Shown here: in pieces, positions 34,779-46,600 of the stretch
How positions within the stretch are numbered: position 1 is the stretch's first letter
Layout of the letters: the number at the start of each line of letters is the position of its first letter
Source of the DNA: Allolobophora icterica
Lineage: Eukaryota; Annelida; Clitellata; Crassiclitellata; Lumbricidae
Reading direction: 5' to 3'
Length of the DNA stretch: 64,000 nt
Assembly: GCA_963556255.1 (NCBI GenBank)
Contig: OY744615.1
Coordinates: 22,425,013 to 22,489,012 of the forward strand
Notes under the pieces: generated by a model
Told to the model about the DNA's origin: nothing
What the model saw: only the letters and a program-made list of their open reading frames with translations
Databases searched by the model: none
Made by a program: the position numbers and the translations under genes

Positions 34779-36029
34779 GCGAGAGATATAGTAACTGTAC
34801 TAGATAGACAAGAAAGGTGAAACGATTCTGAGCCTTTTACATTAGAGGCTAGAGTAGGCCTATTTGCCCGTCATAATGACGCGTTGAAAAAGAAAATGAA
34901 TGGATTGATAGGAAGAGGGTAGAATTTGTTTATTGGAATGCTTGATTATAACTCGCATTTCGAGTTCTTGATGAGAACTTTGATGTTGTCTCTGTTTCGC
35001 CTCGTCCTTGCTCCTCTTCCCCTCAACCTCCCGTCAGATCGTGTGCCATATTGACGGAGTGATGCCGGAAGGGAGGGAGAGACAGACTTACTAACCGCTG
35101 TTTGTCTATCAATCCGTCTGTGCCGAGTGTTCTTTGGCCGGGCCAATTTCGGGCGCCCGTGTTATGTTGCGTCGGGCTTGGCCCGATATCCGTCTGTCTG
35201 TCTACCTGAGCGTCTATCTGGCTGTGCGCCTTTACGTCTATCTGCCGAGTGGCCGGGCCAATTTCGGGCGCCCGTCTGATATTGCCGGCCTTAGGCACGT
35301 CGGCCAACGGCCTGTCAGGCACATTCCAGACATTCGACTGCAGCCACGAAGGGACGGCCGCTGCATTCCATAGGCCCTACATTCCACAGCGTTTATCATA
35401 GGGCACACAGATCTGGGAAGCTTATATTATATAAGACATTATGCTTATCACTGTATGTCATTATTTAAAGATGCAGATAACTTTATTTGGAAAATAGATT
35501 GAAATAGTCAAAATTTTTAATTTTTGAAATCCCACTTTAATATACCTCTAGGCCCTAGAATAATATTTATTAAGGTATTTATTTATTTTAGCAAATATAA
35601 TTTTCCGATAAAAAAATAGTAGAAGAAGCGGTCATCTTCTGTTCATTAGGATTTGGCACCAGAACTTCAAGCAATTATAACTTTCCATTCACGACCTAGA
35701 TATGAACAAGCAAAAAGAACTAGTGTTTTAGGATATGTTCCAACCTGTTGACTGTGTAGCAATGCAATTCAACAAGTTCATCTGTCATCCACGCAGACTT
35801 CTAGGCCTATTTCTACGCAGCAAGATAAACTATGAACGGCTTGCTCTAAGCTGCGCAGCCCTTGCAAAACTAGCGATACTAAAATGTAGTCTACTTAATA
35901 ACGAAGTTGGAATTTAATCTCTGCTAGCATGGAGCCCATATAGAACCCATATTCCCACGTGGGACCCGTATAGAGCCCATATGGGTCCAATATAATGCCC
36001 ATGGAAATGCTGGCTGGGATATATATAGG
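34779..36029. other. Intergenic DNA with GC-rich direct repeats
   Basis: A 25-bp GC-rich motif, GGCCGGGCCAATTTCGGGCG plus CCCGT, occurs twice (about 35136 and 35251). A palindrome-rich stretch with repeated GCCCATAT and CCATGGAAATGCTGGCTGGG motifs lies at 35925-36018; this is probably repeat DNA. No gene is supported. Confidence 0.45.
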
Positions 36030-36413
36030 CTACGGCGGCGCTACACCAGGGCGCCCCAGGGCAAATGCCCTGGTAAAAAAGCTTTGCCCTGGTCGATGCC
36101 CTACCACAATTTTTGTACTCCAGAATTTGTTCAAGCATATTTGTTATATCTTGAGATATAAATTCACTTAATTCACTAAAATGTTAAAATTTGCTTTACA
36201 AATGTCAAAAAGAGTTCAGCTTCCGGGGGGCTTCGTCCATCTGACCTACTGACTATAGACAAATATAATAGTGTTGGGGGCGATTTATGGCAAGCACGGT
36301 AGCGCGATCTTGGTCACCATTTATGCTCACGCTGCCGCGCTCTCCATAAATCGCCCTCTGCACTGGTTACTTGTATGACTTCTCTGACCATGCCCTGTCT
36401 GGTGCCGCCACTG
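36030..36413. mobile_element. hAT-type MITE, inverted relative of the 36740-37170 copy
   Basis: The left end reads CTACGGCGGCGCTACACCAG, matching the inverse of the right end at 37151-37170. The right end is GGTGCCGCCACTG. Flanks TATATAGG and TATATATA fit an 8-bp duplication with two changes. Both copies contain an internal inverted pair of CGATTTATGGCAAGC and GCTCTCCATAAATCG type. Confidence 0.75.
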
Positions 36414-36739
36414 TATATATATATCAGATTATAAATCTGTTGTATTTCACAATGTTAAACAGCTCCCATCCCCCATCTAAATTTACGAGTGTTTTAGAAA
36501 AGCAGTCTGGAAATACAGACAAGCTCTGCTGGTCTGTGATGGCCTCAAACAAAAGACTGGTATATTCTGATAGAAATGATGCCATCGGCACTAATAGGGA
36601 ACAAGTTTACTTTAGGCCTAAGGTAGGCCTACAACGCTTTTAGACACGTCTGTATTTCGTCTGCAGTTTTACAATAGGCCGCGTTTCAAGCAAGAATTAG
36701 TCTGCGTCGGCCTATATAATTAAGAAAGGCTCTTTTAAA

Positions 36740-37170
36740 CAGAGGCGGCGCCAGACACTTTTTGTAACCAGGGCATAGCCAGGGCAGTCATACAAGTAAC
36801 CAGTGCAGAGGGCGAATTATGGAGAGCGCGGTAGCGCGAGCTTAAATGTGTACCATATAAGATCGCGCTACCGCGCTTGCCATAAAAATCGCCCCAGCAC
36901 TATATTTTTCTATAGTCAGGAGGTCAGATTGGCGAAGCCCCTACCCCCGAGGAAGCTGAACGCATTTTGACATTAACATTGTAAAGCAAATTTTAACATT
37001 TCAGTGAATTAGGTGAATTTATAGGCCTATCTCAAGATATAACAAATATGCCCGAACAAATTCTGGACAGGGCAAAAATTCTGGCAGGGCAATGAGGGCA
37101 TCGACCAGAGCATAGGCTTTTTTTTACCAGGGCATTTGCACTGGCACGCCCTGGTGTAGCGCCGCCGCTG
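36740..37170. mobile_element. hAT-type MITE, 431 bp, TSD CTTTTAAR
   Basis: Ends CAGAGGCGGCGCCAG and GTAGCGCCGCCGCTG; flanks CTTTTAAA (36732-36739) and CTTTTAAG (37171-37178). Same family as 36030-36413, opposite orientation. Non-coding. Confidence 0.85.
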
Positions 37171-37670
37171 CTTTTAAGAAGTCAGCTCATTATAGTCATG
37201 TCAATTTCTGACGTTAGGCGCAGGTTTTGATTTCATGAACCAGTTAAAACGTGACTACATCAAATAAGTTCAACTAATATAAAGACCTAAAATATACAAC
37301 GAAACAAAACATATTATCAAAATGAGGTCTTAATTCTTCGATTTTGCGTTCCTGAACAGTTGATCGAGTCGAGCAACATAATGCTCAATCATCCATATGG
37401 AGTCAATTCGTCCACTGCACGTGTCACGTGGTTCGACGAGGCTTTGGTCGGACGTCGCAATACTTGCGCTACAGAAGTCATTGAATTAAGATCAAGTAAA
37501 ATGGCAAATGTCGTTAACTGGATCAGGTCACATTCAAGCGTATTAAGTCGCTGTAAGGAACCGAAGCCACTTCAGCCGAGACGCAACTCAACCGAGGCCA
37601 CCTGATCAGCTGAGGCCAACCGCTCCGAGGCCACGACAGCCAGCGAAGGCCAAATCAAACACGTCAATCA

Positions 37671-40600
37671 TCAAGACTCCCTTCGATCGCGTATGAATAT
37701 AATAAAGATGAGGATATTTAACGTGAGTGATGTGAGGTTAAGTACGGGGCACCGGGTTATGGCAGGAGCGCCGCTGGTGCTACCTGCGTGTGTCACGTCG
37801 ATCATGGCGTGCCGACTTTTGGGCTTGATGTCGGAGGTCGAATGGTTCTGGATGAAGCGGATTCGACCCTCGATGCGCGGACTGACAGGAGAATAATGAC
37901 GAAGGAAGTTCACGAAGAGATCAGAGTCGACATCACCTGGTCATTGCAACAACAAAACTGCTATATCACCTTTAGACCAATTTACGCACAAGACGTTTAG
38001 AACAATGATTATAGATAAATTTCTGTTAATGCTGGCTATATAAATTTAATTGCGATTACAATATTAATTACCACAGTACGCAAGCAGCGAGATGGACGAT
38101 CACACAGGACCAACGTTATAGGCCTACAGCTTCTCTAAAATGCTACTAATCGGGTCGCAAGCGTAAACTCCGCGTCTATTCAGCACCTCTTAGTCATGAG
38201 ATTATCCGGCTTATCGGAAGTAGGATTTATTCGATGAGGCAGGCACAGGGATGTCATTGGGGGGCATTGCCCCCCTGATTTTTGAAAAAAAATTTAAAAG
38301 CTGGAACAAGAAAAGGAGGAAGAAGAATGGGTGAAAAAGAAAAAAATTATACTCAAATTCATGGAATTATTATATACTATTAACAGAACTAGAGTCTGCA
38401 AAGGGTTTTTTCACAAGACCACACCTCTTTGACAGTGGGGGAGGGGCACATTATGGAGTTTTCCCCCGAAAATTTGGAAGAAACACCCAAACACTGTGAA
38501 ATTTCTTCGCGCAGAGAGCGAACAAAAGTTTTTACCTCTTTTTTGACGTCCTTGCCCCCCCCCTGAAAAAAGCTGAAATGATATCCCTGAGCAGGTATAG
38601 GAAGTGATTCGGCTTTAAGTGAAAATAGTAGAAAGATCAGAGGCATTTCTTAGCAATTGCAGTAACCCAGAGACTTGACTGTTTTAGCATTAAAGGAAGA
38701 TCTATAGGTCTACTTGATTCGAACTAGAGCTACTACTAGAGCGAACAGGATATAACCAGTCTTGTTGTCCTCGAGACCAAGGTCTTGGTCTCGAGTGCAC
38801 TCGAGTTCGTTTTTAAAAGTCTTGGTCTTGGTCTTGAGACCAAAGGTCTTGGTCTTGGTCTTGATCTTGAGGTTCAAGGTCTTGGTCTTGGTCTTGGTCT
38901 TGAGGTTCAAAGTCTTGGTCTTGGTTTTCCATAACCAAGACCAAGACTTTTGTCAATATGAACATTCATTAATTTTAACAAACGGCAAGAATTTTTAAAA
39001 TATATCCAATAGTTACTCATACAGTTATTGCTTTAGTATTTACACGGTGTGAATGAGGCTTCACTGTTGTTTTGGACAATAATTTTGACTTCCGGTTATT
39101 TACCATGGAATGATTTCAAAGCAGACTCATTATTAATTTGTACATTTACATCCGGTTCTTGAAAAGCTGCTTTTTGTGCTAGCGATTTCAGCACTTGTAG
39201 ACCGTGTTTTTTCACATGGCAGAATTTTTTAAGGCCCCACAGGTCACGTCTTGGTCAGAAAATTCTGAGCAAATTGGTTCTTATAAAATTCAACAGGCAT
39301 TTGGAATAACATTTCGCATGAAGGACTTTGTAAATGCGAATTCGGAATTCTCTGCAGTCTCCATTTAGAGTAGTTTTGCTTGAATAAAATAAAAAAAACT
39401 CATGTTTTCTTTAAAATAACAAGTAGTCCGACTGGACAATTTTTAGTAAGGAATTAAAGTCGGGATACGACTGTGATTTGTTTGGGTCTTGGTCTCGGTC
39501 TTGGTCTTGAGGTTCAAGGTCTTGGTCTTGGTCTCGAGGTTCAAGGTCTTGGTCTTGGTCTTGGTCTCGAGGTTCAAGGTCTTGGTCTTGGTCTTGAGGT
39601 TTAAGGTCTTGACAACAAGATTGGATATAACTGAGGAGAGTGAGATGGAGACGGGACTAAGATAATCAAGGCATCTCCAGAAATTCACTTGGTCTGCACC
39701 TTGACAGGGATTACCGATAGGTAACGTGGAGTACGCAGGGTCTCATCTTGAGCAACTGAAAGATCCTACTTGTGTCTGCATTATACATTTAGATTGGCCT
39801 GATTTAGCCTACCCCACACACAGTGTGGGAATTGCAGAAATAAGACTCGGGGTTGAACATTTTATCCGTGTTTTGCAAACTGATGTCAACGAAATTTGAA
39901 AGCAGCTGATTTCAACGCTAGCAGTTTTGCAAATCAGACTCGAATCAAAATTAATTTCTTTGTTGAGAAAATTCAAACCTGCATACATGATACACCAAGG
40001 AAATTTCTTCTTTTTGTCAGAGACTCAGAGTCAAATAGTGCTAAATCACACTAGCACAACTGATGGGGTTGGAAGCGACCCCCTGGGGTGTGCAATGAAG
40101 ACTTAACTGGGGGTCCTAAGAAAGACTAGGGGGTTGAACCCTCAATCCCCCGTCAATTCCCACCCTGCCCACACAATCTGCATAAAAAAGACACACACGT
40201 ACGTGTTCCGCGGTCCATTCAGTAGTAGTGAGGAGGCTAAGGTCCAAAAAAGCACTGCATTGTTCATCTTGTGGATAAAAGCAACAAACTTTTATGGCTT
40301 CAAGAAAAGCATATTTTAAAACTTTTCAGCCAGAGGCATCACTTAATTCAAACGGGAACATAATAAAAAAGAGATATTAAAATGCGCTAAAAATGCATAT
40401 GCTCCAGCGTTGGCGCACAGCACTATAGTGAGGTGGCTTAGTTAAATTAACGTTACGCGGCGGATAAAAGCACCAAATTTGGCAGGATGATCTGTCAGGG
40501 TCTACTAATTAATGTTAGAAGGGGAGCCCTCTTAAATTTTGAAACGTTTTTATGTAAAACGTAAAAATTCAAGATGGCGTCCAAGATGGCTGCCGGGAGC

Positions 40601-43600
40601 TATAATTGTCTATATCTCAAGCACTATTCAACCTAGAAAGCTGATTTTGGTGTCAAATTGTAGGGTTTATTGCTCAGTGTTCAGTTAAAATAATTTCAAT
40701 CGCCTAATTTATCATTCCAAGATGGCGTCCAAGATGGCTGCCGGGAGCTATAATTGTCTATATCTCAAGCACTATTCAACCTAGAAAGCTGCTTTTGGTG
40801 TCAAATTGTAGGGTTTATTGCTCAGTGTTCAGTTAAAATAACTTCAATCACTTAATGTATCATTACAAGATGGCGTCAAAGATGGCTGCCGGGAGCTATA
40901 ATTGTCTATATCTCAAGCACTATTCAACCTAGAAAGCTGCTTTTGGTGTCAAATTGTAGGGTTTATTGCTCAGTGTTCAGTTAAAATAGCTTCAATCACT
41001 TAATGTATCATTTCAAGATGGCGTCAAAGATGGCTGCCGGGAGCTATAATTGTCTATATCTCAAGCACTATTCAACCTAGAAAGCTGCTTTTGGTGTCAA
41101 ATTGTAGGGTTTATTGCTCAGTGTTCAGTTAAAATAACTTCAATCACTTAATGTAGCCTTGGCAATCAGAGCCACCTTCAAACTGCCTCTGGGTCTTCCC
41201 CTCCCTTCCCCTTCTCACTCTCCTTAGGTAGGCCAGTTTTAGCGGATTTTCGGAGAAAGAAAACTGTTTCTTGTCAAAGGTTACGAGGTTAGAAAAAGTA
41301 TTGGAAATCGGTAACGACGTTCCAGTGTTATTTTTTAAATAATAATTTATTTATGTTCGGGCTGTGACTGTAAGATCAAGCAATGTTGGGTATTTGTGTT
41401 GTAGTTGTACTTCTCAAGTTGTGAGATTACTTAGTTGTAAACAAAATTGAATTTAAGGTCCGAATTCTTCTGGTTCAAAGCCAGGCACCCACTGAACTTT
41501 CTCTCTGGATGCATTCGCACCCAAGGCGGCGGCGCCTATACACTATCTTACTCTTAGACGCAGAACAAGTGTCTTTTGCTAACATAGCAGAATAAGTGTC
41601 TTTTGTTAACATAGCACATTTCGAAATATGATTTAAACATTCCATATACACGGCAACTGACATAGCACTAAAACACAAACTTTTCAATATTTATTTGGTA
41701 TGTGATTCTAGGTTAGCCTGTGTGGCATATGCCTAAGTCTTTCAATGCTAAGCAGTGATAGTGTCAATTAGAGATGATGGAGAAAAGAACACAGAAATTC
41801 AAATTTGTAAAGTGCGACTGTAAAGCTAAGCACAGGGCACCAGCTTATTCACAAATGCTACGTCAAGTCACAAGGGTTGTCCAGAGATATTAATGTTTCC
41901 AAAAGACATTCAGTGGCAGGTGTAAGGAGATGTACAGTAATCCTCCAGTGCAGGTGAGTTCGTTAATTATGGCAAGCGAAGTGGAGATGTACAGTAATCA
42001 TCCAGTGAAGGTGCATCCTATGACAAGCGATCTGAAGAAGTACATTCATAGTCCAGTGATGGAATGTACATCAATAGTCCAGTGAAGGTACATATGTGTA
42101 CATTAACTGTCCAGTTAAGGCATGCTTTACAACAACCGAAGTGAACATGTACAATAATCCTCCAGTACAGGTGAGTTAATTAATTGTCCAGTGAAGATGT
42201 GTCCATGGCAAGCGAAGTGAAGATGTACAGTAATCCTCCAGTGCAGGTGAGTTCGTTAATTGTCCAGTGAAGATGTGTCCCCATGGCAAGTAAAGTGAAG
42301 ATGTACAGTAATCCTCCAGTGCAGGTGAGTTTGTTACTTATGGCAAGCAAAATGAAGATGTACAGTAATCCTCCAGCGCAGGTGAGTTCGTTATTTATGG
42401 CAAGCGAAGTGCAGATGTACAGTAATCCTCCAGTGCACGTGAGTTCGTTAATTGTCCACCCACAATTCGTGACAGGCTATTTTCTGCTGAAATTCAACAG
42501 CCAGGACAACTACATCAGTATCAACAGTCTTGATCATTATTTTGTGATTCCCAGCCCAAACCAAATCAGCGGCATGCAAAAACATTTGTGTCTGCCTCTT
42601 CATGTGTGCAAGGACTTAGTTGAGCAATATCATAACTGGCTATTGTACTTAGAACAGCCGTTTTCAATGTAACTACAATATGCTTATCCATACCTGTTGA
42701 CATATTAGACAATTTTTTAGCTAGAAATGTAAACAAGGCTGTCTTATCGTCATTATTGTGTAGGAAGTCATGCCAGTTACGTGGAACTGGAGCTGATTCA
42801 GTAACCTGGCGCCGTATACCACAACCACGTTTGGCACGAGTTAAGCCTTTGAGACTAACACTTTCGTAACGGTCCCACACAATATCAATGCACTTTACAT
42901 GAATAAACCTATAACACCTCCATGACCTTTAACAACTGCATTTAACTGTTCATGTGCCTGGTCAATGGACATGCCAGAGAATTGGCGAGCAGTCTTTTGA
43001 ACTGTGAATTTGCCTAAGTTAAACTGATTGCATATTTCTCTATTAGCGTTTGGTAGGTCAACCATGTCTCTAATATGAACTGAGAGCCATCGTGCATAGT
43101 TGGTCCGGTCTAGTGCAAAAAACCACGGAATCAAACTTATCATTGTATCCACATACAGGCCAAAGTTAGATTCTCTGAAAGACTTAACAAACAACAAAAC
43201 TGTGTTTTCAAATTTCTTAACCACAGACCAAAACGCAAACTGCTTATGTAGAGAACATTGGTTTTCACACCAAGATTCAAATGACATACACTGCTCAGAA
43301 GGTTGCAAGTTTGTCTTATAATTATCAAATGCCTTGCACTGTAGAATGTGTAGCACAGCTACAGTTACTTCATGCACATGTCTACAAAGTCTGACATGAA
43401 CAGCAGACAAAAGTGCTTCAGCTGCCATCTCAATATGAAGTCCACCAAACATAATTACAAATTTACTGACAACATATGACTCTCGCCAGTTCCACTGTAT
43501 CAGTTTAGCAAGTGCATAGAGTGGTTGATCAAATGTGACCACAGGAACCTGACCTGGATTCAGTTTCGACACAGCAGCTTTAACAGCATCCATAGAATGA

Positions 43601-46600
43601 CGTATCATGGCAACATTATGAGCGTTTTCATGAAACAAACGCAGGATTCCACATAAAGACAGAGGATGTTGCAATGCAGTTTGCTTCTGTGCATGATAGA
43701 CAGACCAAGAAACAATGCAGTTGGAATCAAAAGAACATGTTTGCCAAGTTTGCCATATATTGTTCAACCAAGCATTATCAGCTTTCAAAGCATTTTCCAA
43801 GTAAATACCAGATTCTCTTAAATTTCCAGTGAAAGATGCGACTGTAGGTTCGTCAGTCATCAGACTAATTGGCGGTACAGAAGTATATGTCAAAGGCAAA
43901 TTAAAATAACTCTTTGCCTGAGTGACATCATTTTAAGCAAGCTATATTACGGTCAGTTCCTGGGTATACATCTAAGTCTGGATGTTGCTGAAGAGAAAAG
44001 CCAGTTCTATGAAAGGATCCATGTGCACTTGTAGATGAGGGAGTATGGTCAATATTGTCAACAGCAGCAGCAGTGAATAGGTTCCCCTTAAAGTTCAGTG
44101 GGCATACAGCCTCTTCTACTTCAAATCTCTGACAAACGCCACTAGTCAAATCAGATAGAACAGACACACACACCAACATCAAAATGTTTATCAATTAAAG
44201 ACTTCTTCCTAGTCGCAGCATGGACACTAAGAGCTATGTAAAGAGGTAATGGTGTTTCCTGTTTCTTATTGTGCCGTACCGCAACAGGAACTTGGCTGTG
44301 ATTGGTATGTTTATGTTGGACACTGTTAAAAACAATCAGCTGCACAATACTTGCTGCTGCAGTACCTGCACAGAAAAAGCAAAATGGAATGCCTGGTAAT
44401 TTTATATCACTGATGTCAGATCTTGTGCATCGGCGTTTATTTACAGGATTCGTAAAGGCGTCATCGCCCAACTGGTCTGACAGCATATTAGTGTGATCTG
44501 TCAATGAATTGCTAGTAAACGTTTATATAAACAATAGAACACTTACGTTGCAATTCTCTAACACTAAATTTAGAACGACACGATTTGTGCCAGTTGGCTT
44601 TATTCAATCGGAAAGTCTCAAACAGACCTCCATCAGTGTCTAGCCGTGAAAGAACGACGGAGGGTGGTAGTGACCCGATCTTATCAAAATCTAGCAATGC
44701 TGTTGCCAAGGACTCATATCCAGAACTTTTGTCAATGACAATTGAATTAGCAGGACACTGTAGCTTATTCTGGCATAACAAACACTGCGCCCAATCCACC
44801 GGCAAGTACAGTACAGATCGGTAGCAGGGACAGCTGGGTCGACTAAAATGCACCGTTTAGACATTGCATATATTTAAATTCTAACCTTACACACAAAATA
44901 TTCAAATGCATAAAAATTTACTAAATCCTTGTTCAAGAAAATAACGTTTTTGTGCAAAATACAATCTAAATACAAATTTAAAGAAGTTTTATTGACAATC
45001 TCCGATCATGAAATAGTTTACAATTCTAGCTGTCGCCTAAACAATGTCTGTTTATAGCCCAAAAAATCCGCACAAATGGTTGAACTAATAGAAAAAGTAC
45101 TGCATTTATGGCACATTTTCAATAATTTTTTTAGTTATGTTCCCGATTGAATTTTGTGATGCCTCTGGCTGAAAAGTCTTAAAATATGTTTTTCTTGAAT
45201 ACAAAAAAGTTTGTTGCTTTTATCCACAGTTTGAACAATGCACGAAGCTATCGTCCTCACTATAGGCCAACATTTAGAAAAGGCGGCAAACGACGCCATC
45301 TTGCGAATGATACGATGTACAAGCTAACGAGGAGCGACATAGGTATTTGCCCAGAAACGACACTGTTCTGAACTAGCGCTCAGAGCAGGGTGGGAATTGT
45401 CGGGTGGTTGGGGGTTGAACCCCTAGTCTTTCTTAGGATCCCACAGTTAAGTCTTCATTGCAACCCCTCAGTTGTGCTAGGCTAGTGTGATTTAGCACTA
45501 TTTGACTCGGAGTCTCTGACAAAGAGAAAAAATTTCCATGTATGCATTTTTGAATTTTCTCAACAAAGGAATTGATTTTGATTCAACTCTGACTTGCAAA
45601 ACTGCTAGCGTTGAAATCAGATGCTTTCAAATTTCGTTGACATCAGTTTGGTAAAATACGGATAAAATGCTCAACCCCCGCCCCCAGTCTTTTTTCTACA
45701 ATTCCCACACTGGCTCAGAGGCTTTGCACAGTATAGCTTAGCCAGCGATGAACTGTAGCGTGAACTCATTACCTAGGTTGTAGCGCTTCGTCCAGACTTG
45801 TCGGAGCAAAACGTATCCATCTCCGCCGTCGGCCAAATACGATGGTAGAGCCACGTGATAGATGGCTTCGTTGTCAAGAGGAACATAAAAGTTCCCGTTG
45901 CTGCAGTTGGCACAGACGACCTCGACCTCTTGAACTCTGTCGCCGTTCGGATTTTCAAGGTCATATGTGATTCGTAACCCTGACAAAATATTTTGTCAAC
46001 CATAATTGCAGCTGCTTATTATCATACTAACAATCGATCATCACCATCATCGTCGTCGTCATCATCAACAACATCATCATTATCATCACCATCGTCGTCA
46101 TCATCATCATAATCGTTGTCATTATCTTTGTGTTTGTCATCATTGCTATCATCATCAAAGTCGTTGTCGTCATCACCACCATTATCGTCATCGTTTTCTG
46201 AAGCTGAAAGCATCATCGATCCTGAACATACTGATTGACTGAATTACATACTGATCAGTCATAACGAATGAATCAACTGATTCAGTGGCTCAACTGTAAT
46301 TAACTGATTGATTAATTATTGATCGACAAAAAGAAAGGAACGATCGATCGAATATAGGCAGGAACGCAACCAGAACAACTATCCTTTTTGACTGGTTAAT
46401 TGATTGATTAATTGATTGGTTAATCAATAAATAAATAATAGATTGGCTGACTGTTTGAAACTGACCTGATACTTGGAGAAACTTTCCGTAGCGGTTTTCG
46501 CGGCTGTAGTTAGCGACGGAATATTCTAGGACCTGGATGATGTATTTTCCTTTCAGCTCCACTACGTCGATTCCATTGCCAAAGGGCATCACATGAAGCA

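Larger units (their letters stand above)
40226..45262 (-). mobile_element. 5-kb TIR transposon with a decayed gene, possibly Academ-type, TSD TAG
   Basis: Terminal inverted repeats of about 120 bp or more: the left starts TAGTGAGGAGGCTA and contains GTGGATAAAAGCAACAAACT and CTTTTCAGCCAGAGGCATCA (40226-40350). The right (45155-45262) is its inverse and ends CGTCCTCACTA. TAG flanks both sides (40223-40225 and 45263-45265). The left half has a second TIR-like start at 40425 and a 148-bp tandem array. The minus strand carries a broken multi-exon gene at 44853-42566. Long TIRs, a 3-bp duplication and a protein with a probable XPG/FEN-like part suggest Academ, but that is inference. The element lies in the last NT5E-like intron. 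Confidence 0.65.

Noticed and set aside
34453..35373. Several overlapping frames of 60-100 codons
   Set aside because: They cover a MITE and GC-rich repeats, with no family motifs or splice support.
42283..42672. 129-codon plus-strand frame with repeated MYSNPP motif
   Set aside because: Product of the roughly 57-bp tandem repeat inside the transposon; the remaining part is antisense to the decayed minus-strand gene.
39821..45712. A single 5.9-kb transposon with 500-bp terminal inverted repeats
   Set aside because: Exact 8-bp duplications bracket each outer piece separately (CCCACACA and GCTCAGAG), so the outer parts are two independent MITE copies; the inner 40226-45262 element has its own TAG duplication.
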